DNA of 64,000 bases from Eucommia ulmoides (GCA_016647705.1 CM028328.1:37858501-37922500); one strand, 5' to 3'. Shown: positions 10,201 through 22,201, counted from the stretch's first letter. Notes: generated from the letters alone by a model not told the origin. Numbers and translations are program-made.

Positions 10201-11736
10201 GGTGTCTGAAAAATAAATGGTAGAACCCTGAATAAAACGGACATGGACACCAAAAGAAACATAACTACCAAATAGAGAAAATTAACGGGGGGGGAAAAAA
10301 AAAAGCACTCTATAGAGCATAACATTAGAAACTCTTGCTAGACAACTACCAATTAAATTGGTGACCTTCCAAAAAAATAACACCACATTTAACTTCCAGG
10401 TACACAGGCAAAATAAAGTTAGACAATCTTTTCCAAATTATGTTAGTACTATGGCTCGATAGAATGAGTTCTTAAGACAATAAAAAAGAATTATCCCCAA
10501 CTTAACGATAGCTCAAGATGCAGAAAACTCTTCTCTCTCAACTAGGAGATCCAAGTCTATTGAGCAGAAGCTAGATGCTTGAATTGTTTGTCTCAAAAAT
10601 TTTGAGTTCATGCTCATAATGTCAAAAGAAGGACTTTCTTTTTCAGACTAATGTCCCAACAGCATAAAGTTGTTTTGGCGATCAGTGACAACACCATGGA
10701 GACATGAGCATAATGCAAAGATGAAGTGGAATTTCACGAGGAGATGCATAAAGAGCACTCTTTCTCCTCTCTTCACTGCCATTATCTCCTGGCATCCAAA
10801 TTAATTCATTTGCTTCCAATCAGAATGTCCCCATTCCATCCATGCACCACATTAGAGCAACTCTATATCATGCACCACAACTTACCCCCGCCCCCCACAA
10901 AGGCACAAATTCTGAGACCCAAACTTATCATATCGAAATAGTTTTTCTATTTCACCATGAAAATCAGAATCGGTGAAAAGTAAATGAGTATTGTAATTGT
11001 AAATGCATTAATTAAGCGTGATTATGCTTTTTGTATAGCTGCTAAAAAAAGTGATTACAACTAAAACTGCTGCCCAGGAATTTCGAAACAAAAAATTCTA
11101 AAGAACATAATAGTATATTTTTTTCTCAGATTTAGTAAAAGGAGATTCAATAGTTAAGTGTAATTGAAGTGGAAATTCCGTTCATGACCGCCTTCAAATC
11201 TCTTCTTCTAATGTATTTTATTTCTGTTACCTAAAGCTAAGAAGCAAGGAGTATTAGTCAACGAAAAGCATTACGAGGCAAAATTATTAGATAATCATAA
11301 CAACGAATACGACATATTTGACAGAACAAATTAGAAGTATCAATTCTAATATTTATTAGGTTGAAATCACGGCTTCATGATAGAACAATGAAAACAAAAG
11401 GAACGGAGAATAAATGTACAACTACTTTATGTACTTGTAATATCTATGTGCTTAAGCTGTATATTAGAAATTCAAAGATCCAGAGTGTCACCCTTCCACC
11501 TCGAGAAGAACAGCAAGGTCTCGAGAATGGTTCTGCTCAAAAGAACTAGGCGTCAAGGTGGATGATTTGAATCGATTGAACTGTACACGTTTGCCAAGAA
11601 AATTGAAATTTCTAACGTAACTGGGAGATGAAGAATATAGAAAATGGAAATGATTTCTGGGTATTCCATACTCCTTATTTCTGTGGAAGGTAGAAAATGG
11701 AAGCGTTTGGAACCTAGCACATAAAGCGGTTTCCAT
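4233..11736 (-). CDS. HAD-like hydrolase family protein, plastid-type, 5' six exons
   Basis: Six minus-strand exons join in one frame: 11736-11492, 7445-7396, 7278-7215, 6764-6716, 6582-6514 and 4294-4233 (539 nt, 179 codons plus 2 nt). All introns are GT-AG. The product starts with ~70 Ser/Phe/Arg-rich residues, which look like a plastid transit peptide. It continues with [56 protein letters not shown] and [12 protein letters not shown]. This matches, from memory, the plant HAD-like family that includes Arabidopsis At3g10970. In active HAD enzymes motif I is DxD; here it reads LEVEG, so the nucleophilic Asp is Glu and classical phosphatase activity is doubtful. The C-terminal half (motifs II-IV) is not in the window. 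Either intron 6 runs past base 1 or the gene is truncated. Intron 1 is about 4 kb and holds two SINEs. Confidence 0.85.
6514..6582 (-). CDS. HAD-like gene exon 5
   Basis: Acceptor CTTCAG|ATTGGC and donor AAAAG|GTATTA bound exactly 23 codons, [12 protein letters not shown] then [11 protein letters not shown]. It is in phase 0 on both sides. Confidence 0.9.
6716..6764 (-). CDS. HAD-like gene exon 4
   Basis: Acceptor TTTTAG|GAAAAG and donor AACCGG|GTCAGT bound 49 nt encoding [16 protein letters not shown]. This belongs to the cap region that follows motif I in the family. Confidence 0.9.
7215..7278 (-). CDS. HAD-like gene exon 3
   Basis: Acceptor TTGCCAG|CATTTC and donor GTAAG|GTATGA bound 64 nt. 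It encodes [20 protein letters not shown] plus two bases that form Arg with exon 4. The intron to exon 2 is only 117 bp. Confidence 0.9.
7396..7445 (-). CDS. HAD-like gene exon 2
   Basis: Acceptor TTCAG|GGTTCTA and donor GTAG|GTGCG bound 50 nt. The first G completes the Gly codon left by exon 1, then [16 protein letters not shown] follows. A long T/A run just upstream (7446-7504) makes an unusually rich polypyrimidine region on the minus strand. Confidence 0.9.
7918..8090 (-). mobile_element. Au-type SINE, minus strand
   Basis: Read on the minus strand it has a tRNA-like head with an A box (around TGGTAAGGTTG) and a B box GGTTCAAATC. A body with GCAGGGGTAAAGCTGCATA follows, and it ends CTGCCCTTT. 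This is the layout I know for Au SINEs of flowering plants. The octamer AGGTAATG occurs on both sides (near 7910 and 8091) and is the likely TSD. It sits in intron 1 of the HAD-like gene, antisense to my + coordinates but in the same direction as the gene. Confidence 0.75.
8997..9160 (+). mobile_element. Au-type SINE, plus strand
   Basis: A B box GGGTTCAAGTC, an internal AAGGCTGCGTACAATA, GGACCCTGCGCATAGCGAG and a 3' end CACCGGGTTGCCC plus T run mark an Au SINE. TAATAGT flanks it at 8990-8996 and 9161-9167. The duplicated region at 59500-59560 has the matching flank but no SINE, so the empty-site state is visible in this window. Confidence 0.88.
9180..9340 (+). repeat. Short tandem unit shared with 59790-60350
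   Basis: About two copies of a unit with TTTTTAGTTGAATGTAAC and CACGACCA...TACACAAAA are present. The same unit is present in several more copies in the paralogous region near 60 kb. Confidence 0.6.
11492..11736 (-). CDS. HAD-like gene exon 1 (start codon, transit peptide)
   Basis: The ATG at 11736 opens [17 protein letters not shown], followed by a basic, Ser-rich leader with few acidic residues, then [10 protein letters not shown]. The exon ends GAAGG|GTGACA, phase 2. The frame runs into a stop just past the donor, which confirms the splice. The ATG is the first in this frame after the 5' leader. Confidence 0.85.
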
Positions 11737-12720
11737 GAACCCTCAGGGGACAACCGATAACTGAATAAAATCACAGGCAGCAATGGCAATTGAAAGAGAA
11801 AATTACACCTTCGACCCTTCAAATATGGGTCTGAGTGAGATACTATTTGTTTTCCCAAACAAAATTCAAATATTTTTGCATTTATAACGCATATCAAGAA
11901 TTATTTTGCAAAATAATTCTTATAAAGGAAATTTAAAATTGAAAGCTTAAAGTTAAGAAAGAATAAAAGTTCTCCAATACTCCATTACTTGTTTTTGATG
12001 AATTTGCCTTATATTGGTAGTTTTAAATTATGAAATTTTAATTTCACAAAAATACATGCATCAAGTCATCTTTATTATCTTTATTATTAATATATTTATT
12101 CCAATTAACGATATATTAATTCTTAAAATTTTGGTTTCTAATTTCACCATCTATTTTGGAATTTGAGAAGGCATAATAAATTAATCATTTTGAATTCTTT
12201 ATAATAATTAATAATAATGAATTTTTCAAATTGTATCCAATTCCACCATAAGTTAAGGAATTTGAAAAGATATCATAAATTAACTACACACATATATATC
12301 CATTCGAGATACAAAATTTTATATCACAAAGCAAACGAAAATTGTCACTGCTAGTCTGATCTGCCGAGAATAATTCATCTCATAAAATGGTCGGACATCC
12401 TCAGAAAATAGAGAAAGAAGATAAGCCTGAAGACTCCAGCATGATTGCAATCTTATGGGGATTTTTTGTATTCTATTTATATATGCATTAATATTTATTT
12501 TTTGGCATTTTTGGAGATAACCCCGTTTTCTACAAACAAATTATAATGGGCCCCAGCTCACAAATTTCTTTTTGATAAGACACGGTTTATAAAAACAATT
12601 ATAATAGAACCCATTACTTTATTTTAAATTACTAAACTGCCCTTTAAAAAGGATAACCCCATTTTATCCCCTGCTCCTGCATTTTACCCCCGATCTACTC
12701 TATCTCCCGCAATTTTTGTT
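11737..12720. promoter_or_regulatory. Upstream region of the HAD-like gene
   Basis: This lies 5' of the minus-strand ATG at 11736. It should contain the 5' UTR and promoter. It is AT-rich beyond ~11900. I could not fix a TATA box or a transcription start. No competing gene is seen. Confidence 0.35.
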
Positions 12721-13400
12721 TTGATTTGCCCTCTCCTATCTTTCTCTCTCTCTCTAGGCAGCAGCCCCTTGCCGATAGTGACAGTGGCCGAACCAGACCC
12801 GACGACCACAATTGGCACCACCACATCACGCACCGTCGCGCCACGGCGAAACGATGAACTCACCTTGTCGAAACGACCACCTATCCCATCTCTCTTTCTC
12901 TCTCTCTGCGTTCTCTCTCTCTCTCTCTCTCTCTAATTTCAATTCTCTGTCTGTCTCTCTCTCTAATTTCTTGGTCTCTCCAAATACATTGGTGGTGACT
13001 CCAAATCTGGCCAGATCCGTGCACCACCCCCTACACCGTCGGCCTATGGCGGTACTGCGTCGCCGTCGCCACCATTGGAGTAGCCGCTCCACCGTCACGC
13101 CGAAACTATCACGCACTTCCAGTCCACGAACAATACCAGCCACCATTGCTGTTGCCGTCGCCAACAACCCCTCCCTCTCTTTCGCTCTCTCTGCAGCTAG
13201 ATCTAGCCAGATCTGGTCGTCAAAACTAGAAACTGGTCGTTGCGGCTAGATCCGGCTAGATCTGGCCGTCGTGGCCTGTACCAAGCCGTGACGATCAGAT
13301 TCAACAGCGTGACGACCATAACCAGGTCATCGCAACTTGGTTTGGCCTTCGCGATAGCCATAGCCAGGCAGTTGCGGCTTAGTCTAGCCTTTCAGTAGTG
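12721..13400. repeat. CT-microsatellite and GC-richer patch
   Basis: CT runs at about 12738-12757 and 12893-12965 flank GC-richer sequence, which stands out against the AT-rich surroundings. Frames of 110-145 codons on both strands are Ser/Arg-rich and arise from composition. No domain is seen. It could be a CpG-rich promoter or repeat-derived patch. Confidence 0.45.
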
Positions 13401-13449
13401 GCGGATCTTTTTCCCTATTTAATTTTTATTTTTTTATATTTTTATATAT

Positions 13450-13876
13450 AATTTTGATATTTTTTGTTGAGGTGGTTGTGGCGGTGATATAGATTTTTTT
13501 TCTGTGATTCTAATGGTGTTAATTAATATTTATTATGATAATAATTAATATTTACTATTGTGGTGGTTTTAATAAGAACATTTGCTGTGATGGTGACGAT
13601 AATTGTTAGATGATGAATATTTATTGTGGTGGTAGCGTGATCATAATTTAATGTTTTTTATGGTGGTTGTGATAATGATAGTAAATGTTTATTGTGGTGT
13701 TAGTGGTGGTTAACAAATATTTATTCTAGTGATGACAGTCGTGATACCATATATTTATTGTTAGGTAGTGGTGATAAAAATATTTATTGTAATTATGAAA
13801 GTAAATATTTATGGTGGTGGTGATGAAAAATATTAATTATGGTGGTAGCATTGATGAGAGTGTTCATTGTGGTAGT

Positions 13877-13909
<33 letters not shown>

Positions 13910-14160
13910 GTGATGGTGTTAGTTAATATTTGTCGTAGTTATAGTTATTATTTGTTATGGTGGTGGTAGTGTAAAAATGTTTGCAGTGATTGTGATGATG
14001 ATAACAATGAATATTGATTGTAAGTTGGTAATAGTGAATATTTGATGTAGTTGTGGCGGTGATAGTAATTTGATGTTTGTTGTGGCATAGGCAGTAGCGG
14101 TGATTTTAAATATTTTGTTGTGGTGGTGGTGGTAAATGAAACATTTACTGTGGTTGGCAT
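13450..14160 (+). repeat. Degenerate GGTGGT/AATATTTATTGT array
   Basis: A loose 30-60-bp unit, roughly AATATTTATTGTGGTGGTAGTGAT, is repeated over about 700 bp with much variation. A 21-base T run lies at about 13888-13906. Confidence 0.7.
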
Positions 14161-15465
14161 AATATTTAAAATTTTCTGCGATAATTATTATTTTTTATTA
14201 AAAAAGTTGGTTGAGGGGTATTTTTGATTGAAAAATAATGCAGTTTTAAAGTAAGGGTTTTCATGAAATTAAAAAGATGAGTGGGTGTAAATTTAAGAAA
14301 GAGTGGGCTTTTGGGGCACAAAAAAAATCACCCTTATTTTTTTTTTATCATTTGTATTGATTTTTCCTTCAATATTTTGATTATTTTTTGGGTTTCTTCT
14401 AAATAGTGATATGTTTGTTGCAACTATTTATTTGACAAAATTTATGGAGTTCAAAACATTTTAATCCTAATATTGTCGCATTGATACTTCAATATCTATA
14501 TATATATATATATATGATTTTTTTTATATCCAAATATATGAATAATATAAATATTTTTTTTACAATTTTTAAAATTTATATTTATCTTCTTCAAAAAATG
14601 ATAGACTGATACAGTTGCAATCCTTCTGTAGTTGATTCTTGGGTGAACGGTGATACACCTAGGTGTTCATGCCAAGTTCCATCCTGGTCAGTTCGAAATT
14701 GAGTTATTCGTTAGAAAAGACTGTACCTCTTGGATTGGATTATCGGGTTTGTCCCGAAAAATCTGTGGATCTAGCCACCATTCAACTCTTGGTGTTGCGA
14801 CTACTGTAAATTTCAAATAGGTTGTCGGCGATAGTAGTATAGATTTCTCTAAATGTCTTAAACTATCCATGAAAATTGAAAATGCTCTGGTGTGCAAAGC
14901 TCTTTCTTAGGTCTGCAAAATAGGTCGGGTTTGTGGGGGTTCAATTTTTTTTTTTTTTCATTCATTTTTTGGCAATGGATCGATGCAGTGAATTCTATCT
15001 CTTTCAGTTCATGATTTTAAGAACTTTAATATGGAGCTGAGACTAAATTTATGTAATTAAGAAAATTATATTTATATTTTATGTGAGTTATGTTTTATTA
15101 TTGTTGGTAGAACAAAATCAAGAAAATAGGGGTCTGTATTTTATTGTTGTTGATACCTAAATAATATATTTCAATTATTTTTATAAAAATAAATAAATTA
15201 TCTTGACGAAAATAAAAAGTTGAGATTGAATTTTTTAGGGAAAATTTATCTCCCCAACAATTCCTAATTCTTATATAAATGAAGAATTTCTTTCATATTT
15301 TAATTTGTGAAACATTAATTGCATTATCCTAAAAAAATTAAAGATCATTCAATATGGGGTAGTGTAAGTTTCATAAAATATATTAAGTTTGTTTTTTTTT
15401 TTTTTATGATTTTTTTATAAATAAAAAATTATTTTTGATAAAATTTTCCTCAATTTGTTCGTATT
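14161..15465. other. No gene recognised (14161-15465)
   Basis: AT-rich DNA with a short (TA)n near 14498-14515. No exon, RNA or element end was recognised. Confidence 0.4.
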
Positions 15466-15665
15466 GTGGTAAATATTTACCACCATCACAATTACCGCCA
15501 ACCAACATAACAAACTTTTACCACTACCACCAAACACCAAAAAATATAAAATAAAAAAATCACCACTTTCGTGACCATTGCCTACCACCACCATTGCAAT
15601 AACAAACATTTACCACCACTCTAACCATTCATTGTCAATCACCAAAACAAACATTTACCACTATT
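15466..15665 (-). repeat. Inverted counterpart of the GGTGGT array
   Basis: ATTTACCACCATCACAATTACC-like units are the reverse complement of the array at 13450-14160. The two could fold back around a 1.3-kb loop. A 16-base palindrome, TGGTAAATATTTACCA, sits at about 15469-15484. Confidence 0.6.
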
Positions 15666-15846
15666 GAACACCACTTCTAGCGTAACAAAACCAATTAGAT
15701 AAATACAAATATGGAATTTGCACAAAAAAAAAAAAAAATAATCTTGATTTTTCTAGGAGAGAGATTGATTAAACGAAATCAAAACATCAAATTTATAAAT
15801 GTGAAAAAATTTAAGCCAAAATTAAATGATTTTTTATTTTTTTATA

Positions 15847-16700
15847 ATATTTTATTTTATTTAAATAAAATTTAAATATTATATATCTTTAATATTGTAA
15901 TTTTAATGAATATAATTGTTATTTATTATTATAATAGTGGGTTTAATGATTTTTTTTATACATTTAAAAGAGTGATATTTCTATTTAAATAAAAGACAAG
16001 TTTTTACAATATCTATATTTTATATAAGAAACTAAAATTGAAAAATTACATTTAGAATGAATGAGAGCACACAAAACTATTTCTCTTAATTCTCCTTAAT
16101 TTCTCTCTTTTTAATATTTTATTTTATTTAAATAAATTTTAAATATTATTTATCATTAATATAGTGATTTTAATGAATTTAATTGTTATTTATTACTATC
16201 ATAATGGGTTTAATAAATTTTTTTAATATATATTTAGAATAGTGATATTTTTCATTTAAATAAAAGATAATTTTTAAATAAATAACAAAAAACTATAATG
16301 ACTCACTTACTAAAATTTTATTTTAATTTTTTTTTATATTATTTAATTCTCATATAAGTGTTGATGAAAGTAATTAAAAGATATTTTTTTTATGCAACCG
16401 ATTTCTTTTTTATTCTTCTTAATTTCTCTCTTTATTAATATTTTATTTTATTTAAATAAAATTTAAATATTATTTATTATTAATATAGTGATTTTAATTA
16501 ATTTAATTGTTATTTATTACTATCATAGTAGGTTTAATGCATTTTAATTTTTTTATATATTTAAAATAGTGATATTTCTCATTTATATAAAAGATAATTT
16601 TTACATTAAGTAACACAAACCTATAATGACTCACTAACAAGAATTTTTATTTAAAAAAATATTTTTTTTCAATTTTTAATTATTTTTCTCATATTAACTG
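15847..16700 (+). repeat. AT-rich tandem repeat, about 270-325 bp, three copies
   Basis: Copies begin with ATATTTTATTTTATTTAAAT at 15847, 16114 and 16438. Each continues through an AATTGTTATTTATTA segment and an AAATAAAAGA segment. Copies 2 and 3 also share CTATAATGACTCAC, which copy 1 lacks. Copy 1 departs from the others just before 16012, the proposed Helitron start. Confidence 0.75.
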
Positions 16701-18073
16701 TTGATAGAAGTAATTGAAAAATATATTTATTTATTTTTGCAACCAATTTCATATATAAATAGAGCTTTAAAATGACAAAAATATTAAGATTTAAAAATAA
16801 CAATTAAAAAATCTACAACCCACTGTTTTCTAATCTAAGTGACATTATTACCAAATAAAATCTTATATAAATATTTCACCAAACAATTAAAAAAATATAA
16901 CTAAATGAAATAGTATATATATAAACAATAATAATGCCAAAAATCTGTAAGCCCATTATTTTCTAATATGAGTGAAACTATTATTAAATAAAGTCTTATA
17001 CAAGTACTTCACCAAATAATTTCAAAAATATAATGAAATGAAATATAAACGATAACTAAATTACATAAATAAAAAATATGTAATTATTAGAATAATTAAG
17101 CAGTAAGTACTCTTTAAATACTAAAAATTGTTAAAAAAAATATTATTTGATCCCAAAAGTAGTAAAAAAAAATGGAAATGAAAATTTATTACATAAATCA
17201 ACATTAATTTAATTCTCAAAATATTTTTAAAATCCAAAATTTTTGAATCAAATACTCTTTAAATACTAAAAAAAATATAACGTTCATCATTTGATCTAAA
17301 AAATAATGAAACAAATTGGAATTGAAAATGTGTTACATAAACAAAATTTATAAACGAAAATTAAACTTCACCAAGATATTAATTCTTTAGAGAGTTATAA
17401 GAGCAAATTTTTTATTAGATAGTTTTAATTAATTTTTTAGTAGTATAGTAAAAGGGAAAAAATAATAATTTTATATTTAATATTAAAGGAAAGGAATGTC
17501 GAAAATATTTTTCAAATGTTAAGGGATATCGTTGTAAATTTTTGAAATGACAGGGGTTCACTAAAATTTAACGATTGTTTTCATTATAACTATATGTAAT
17601 AATATATCTTCATCTCTTTCTCTATCGCCAATCATTTAATAAAATTATTTATCTTCATCTATTAATTACACATAAATCTATTCCATTTTATGTATTTCTT
17701 TTAACATTTGTAACAAAATAATAGAGATCATTAAACAATATAAAAATGACCTATTAAATTATTTTAAAACTATTATTTTAAAAAATGTTAAAAATTTGTA
17801 AAACTATTCTAGGAACTTATTTACTTATTATTCACTATTTTACAAAAACAAACATGAGTGGTGAAGGGTAATAGTTTCGGAAGTTGGCATAAATAGTTTC
17901 TAGGTTATAATTTTATTTTTATTTCTCAATATTAAAATTTATTTTTGTTACACTTTCATAAAATATGATAAATATAATAGTAAAAGATCAATTAAACGAT
18001 AGGTGTAATATTCAAATAAAAAATATATAACAATTCCTTTTATAACCCGCATATAATGCGAGTTAAAAACTAG
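16012..18073 (+). mobile_element. Probable non-autonomous Helitron
   Basis: The 3' end is classic: a 9-bp stem (18044-18052 with 18056-18064, one mismatch, 3-base loop), five A, then CTAG at 18070-18073 followed by T. The proposed 5' end TCTATATTTTATATAAGAAA at 16012 follows an A, so the host site would read A|T. No Rep/helicase coding is present. The 3' end is well supported; the 5' end is less certain because AT-rich tandem repeats cross it. Confidence 0.5.
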
Positions 18074-18839
18074 TTATCAATTAATCTCACCCCTTTTTTT
18101 CATAAGATTTTTATTCAGAACACCTATATCACAAATCAAGTTCAATCTCATCTTTTTCTTTTATGCACACTAATATGGGGTAAATATACTGCCGACCTCT
18201 ACTCAGAGACAAACACGTGGCAAAACGTCCTCCCGTTGAAATCCACCTCACTTGCTGAATGATCTCATGTCACACATTCGTAGGGATGTCAATAGTCCGG
18301 TTTTAAACAAAACCAAAACTATTAAACATATATCAAACCAGAATTGCGGAACTACGAAACCTTTTAAGATTTTTCAATTTTATAAAAAACAAAACCAAAA
18401 CCAAAACCAAAATAAAAAACACAGACCATTGTTTATTGTCAGTAATTTTAACCCACAAAAAATGAGAAAACATAACCCTAACACACACACACACACATAT
18501 ATATATGAGGGATTAAACTATAATATATTAAGAGTTAAACTGTAAGTACATAAAAAGTGAGGGTATATATATCATAAAAATATATCTAAAATATTGGTTA
18601 TATAGTTTGATTACTATCCCGAAGCCAAAACCAAAAAATGCTTCGAATACTAATTCCAAAATCAAAGCCACAACCAAAATCATTTAGTCGGTCTCAAAAT
18701 CAGAGCGTTCTATTTAGTTTCGTTTGGTTACCCATTGGCTTGGTTTTAATTTCCATCTCTCCCCATCCGTGTGGTCCACTCCGTTTACCAACCTATGACC
18801 AAAATAATCCCTAGTGACGATGCTGCCTACAATCACTAA
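18074..18839. other. No gene recognised; fold-back-like AACCAAAACC sequence
   Basis: From 18280 (TAGGGATGTCAATAG) to about 18770 there are many ACCAAAACC words and, near the right end, the complementary GGTTTTA. This resembles degraded non-autonomous hAT-type elements of plants, but no clean terminal inverted repeat or 8-bp TSD was found. A (CA)n-(TA)n stretch lies at 18480-18506. Confidence 0.3.
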
Positions 18840-19473
18840 TCAACATTTAGGGTTAGGGATCCCCGACCTCATCTTGATGAACACTGCCCAACGACCATCA
18901 TTGGTGATTCTCTATCGGACTCTCGGGCCAGTCCCCGACCTGTGACCGACAGGGCAGAGTTTTCATGCCCCCAAGAAGGTCCCTACATCCCCGTGGGTTA
19001 TGATTTGTCTCCTATTCATCTGGGCCAGCCCATGTACTTCTCCTGATGGACCGAATGACAAGGCCCAATGGCTTAATTGCCTCACGTGCGTTTTTATTGG
19101 CTACACGCCGAGTTATTGTAATGAACAATGCTAAGGGCCCTAATGTCACGGTGCTAATTGTTATTCTCACCTATAAATAATATTGAACTAAATATCATAG
19201 GTAATGCTTAACTACCCACTTGGAGCATATAATAACCTTTTTTCCCGAGTTCTTACTCTCACACTAGAGGGACTTCGATAAACATACCCTAATGGGTCCT
19301 TGTGCAGGTACGATCTCGGATTTGAAGACCTTGACTGTTGAATGTTGACTTTTGACTGTGGATCTCCTAAATAACAATGAACTCCGTACCCAAGACCGCC
19401 CAGTCAGCAAGAAATCACTGCGTGGGTGCTAACTGGACCAATTGTGAGTGTTAACCAAATTTAGACACCAACA
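18840..19473 (+). mobile_element. Gypsy-type LTR fragment
   Basis: The GC-richer sequence has a TATA box (CCTATAAATAATA near 19172) and ends ACACCAACA at 19473. The downstream DNA holds a gag remnant (21900-22201), so this is likely a 5' LTR. Its start could not be fixed. Confidence 0.45.
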
Positions 19474-19646
19474 ATTTGGTCAGCTAAGACTTGATGATTA
19501 CAAGGTCTGGTTAAATAATCAGACAAAGAAATCAAACTCTCACTTTGAAAAGCCTTCAGAACGATCAATCTCCTAGAAGAGTAGAAGAAATGTCTAAGGT
19601 CCCTAGATAAGACAAAAGGGCTTCGACAACCCAAGACCAAGCTCCT

Positions 19647-21345
19647 TGGTAGCGATTTTATTTTTTGCTACACATCGCAAGTGTACGGGTCAAGTTTTAA
19701 TAGTATAAGGAGAGTAGAGTATCGTATCCACATGGATTGATTTAAATCGTCGCTAAGTACCACGATTATTGTAACCCAACTTTATCTAGGCAACCAAATT
19801 TAAATGTGGTTAAAAATAAAATAAAAATAAATATAAATACAAATAAAATAAAATAAAATATGGATTTCTTATGCACAATTATTCTAGGGGCTTGATTTCA
19901 TCTTATTATTATCATGTCATCCTATTAAGAAAATTTTAACCAATTCAATAATCAAGGTCACTCGTGCTCTCTCACTATCTCTCCCGAGTGTCAAGTGACA
20001 GAATATGTCAACACTTCAAAATTGATATCCCTTTCTAGAATTTAGGTGAAAACAGTTGTTACACCCCGACCTTATAGATTACCCAAGTTTTAAATATTTC
20101 CCGATCTATTAAAACTTAAGTTGTGTTTAACCTAAGTCCGAACCCGAAATTACCTTTCTCAAGTGTTAAATCCCAAGTTCTCAAATCAACCAAAATATCA
20201 TATGGGAGCATAAATTGGAAGCATTAATAAGGAAAACACAACTGAATGGAGATCTTAGTTGATAAATCTAGAGCTTGATCACCTCCCAGTCTCACAAGAT
20301 CCTAAATTTCCAACTCGAATACCTAGGTGTTGATCTCCTCCTAAACTCACAATAACCTAAATTATGCACTCTCAATTTTGGTCACAAACTCAATCTCTCT
20401 CGAGTATAAAATTCATAACCTAAAATCATCTAATTCATTGGCCACATGAATCAAACACATTAAGCATTGGAGAGACATAAAATGGAATTAAAATTAACAA
20501 TTAACAAAATAGTCTAAACATGGTTCAAAACGAGACTACACCAAGTCCTAGATATAAATTTTAACTCAACATAGCAGAATGCATAACTAATCTTTTCAAG
20601 AAATTCATAAATACAAACATTTTTAACACAATATCACAAACAGAAAAATCAATCGAGATTAGGGTGAGAGAGAGGAAGAAAAAACTCTTTTGGTAGAGAT
20701 GAGCTTCAAATATTCAATATACTTCAATCCCAAGCCCAGTTTTGTGACTCTAATGGTGTTTTGCTCTCCAATTCTGCCTCAAATCGCTACACCATGGGGA
20801 TGTTTTCTCTCCCAAAATCACCATTTTCCTCCCAAATCTTGCCTCCCTATTGTTTTAGGGTTAAGGTAGTATATATAGGGCTCAAGGTAGGGTTTTGGGG
20901 CTGCAAACGGATGGGACGTTGATGGGAGCGGGCTGCAGTGCGCTTTGGGTAGAAGTATATTGCTGAAAACGCGCTGTAGCACGATTTTGGTAGATCTAAC
21001 ATCTGTTCGTATTTTGGCCATAACTTTCACGTATCAATTCTGATTGAGGTGATTCAAAAGGCTATGGAACTATAAGATGTAGATATACAACTTCCATGGT
21101 TTAAGGTTTTTCGAAATTGGATTTTATAGTGGTTAAAATCATGCTTGAAGTTGCTGCTCCTGTAATACTGACGAACCGTTACAACCCAATTCACCTATTT
21201 TTACCATATTTTTGCATTTTCTCCTAATTATTTTTATTTCCTACAAAACAACACAAAAATATATCAAGCTAACAAAAATTCTTGAAAACTCACAAATATT
21301 TGAACTCAAAAGTAATTGATTTGTTGGCAAATAACCTCATCATCA
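19647..21345 (-). mobile_element. Athila-like solo LTR, minus strand
   Basis: CTCCT flanks both ends (19642-19646 and 21346-21350). Read on the minus strand it starts TGATGATGAGGTTATTT and ends GCTACCA. It matches the LTR at 34461-36455, including the CCCGTACACTTGCG segment near the 3' end. A TATA box (CCCTATATATACT on the minus strand) lies near 20868-20880. No internal region is left, so it is a solo LTR made by LTR-LTR recombination. Confidence 0.9.
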
Positions 21346-22201
21346 CTCCTCACACCGGCTAGACAGTCCCATTGAGGACCGCCCACATCCCCGCTACTAC
21401 AAGTCAATGGAGATAGAGATGGGTAATCTGTTTGCATCAACATCTCATTCATTTCCTCAAAGAAGAAGCAACAAAAGTTCGATCAATGTCTTTCCTAGAC
21501 CAAACACCCAACCCCATGGTGAGGTTTGATCAACGAGCTTGACATAAGCAGGAGGTGGGCTTTTACTCGCTGCCTTACCGTCACCATAGTACCTGACTAA
21601 CGGGCAGCCACGTGCGAGCAGCGCCCAACCCCACTGCGAGTGGTAGGGCATTGACTCGTTGACGTGGAGGTGTTCTTCTAAGAAATCCATGGGGTAAGAA
21701 GAGTAGTTAGGCTCCCCATGGAGGTGATGTCATCATTCGTGGACGAATATTGGAATAAGTGGTGCTACATTGGTTTGTGCACCCCTAAATGAGCCCATTC
21801 AACGGGACCACAAAACCTATTGATCACTTGTCCATATTCATATCACACATAGATATCCGGACCGCCTCCGTGGCCTTGAGGTGCAAGTGCTTCCCGCTCA
21901 CTCTTTTGGGGCGCAGTGCGAACCTGTATCTATAACATAAGATTGGCCTTCATCACCATGTTTTGTGAGCTCGAGCAGTTTTTTCTCATTTTTTTAACCA
22001 CTCATGACGTAGAGGCTGAAGACCGTGGCTCATTTCTTCTCCATCCAACAAGATCCTGGTGATTCGCTTGGGGTATACGTCGATTGCTTCAACCAGGAAG
22101 TGAACGTCTGTGACGAGCTCTTTGAGGGCATGGTTTTGACCGCCTTTATTGATAGACTCTTCCATCAGAGGTTGTTCTATGACCTCAATGCGTATCCTCC
22201 C
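21346..22201 (+). pseudogene. Gypsy (Tat-like) gag remnant
   Basis: From 22025 the frame reads AHFFSIQQDPGDSLGVYVDC, then FNQEVNVCDELFEGMVLTAF. This fits the Retrotrans_gag pattern of Tat-type gypsy elements (HL..VRQ...ESLR.Y..RFN). A shifted frame just upstream adds FCELEQFFLIFLTTHDVEAE. It needs frameshifts and is cut at 22201 by a copia LTR. The first part of this block was separated from 19646 by the solo LTR insertion. Confidence 0.6.

Noticed and set aside
11553..11897. 114-codon minus-strand frame overlapping HAD-like exon 1
   Set aside because: It overlaps exon 1 in another frame and shows no family pattern. The exon 1 frame has a leader, a conserved motif and a valid donor. This one is its shadow.
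12812..13249. 145-codon plus-strand frame
   Set aside because: Ser/Arg/Thr-rich, spans CT repeats, and the opposite strand is open as well. Composition, not coding.
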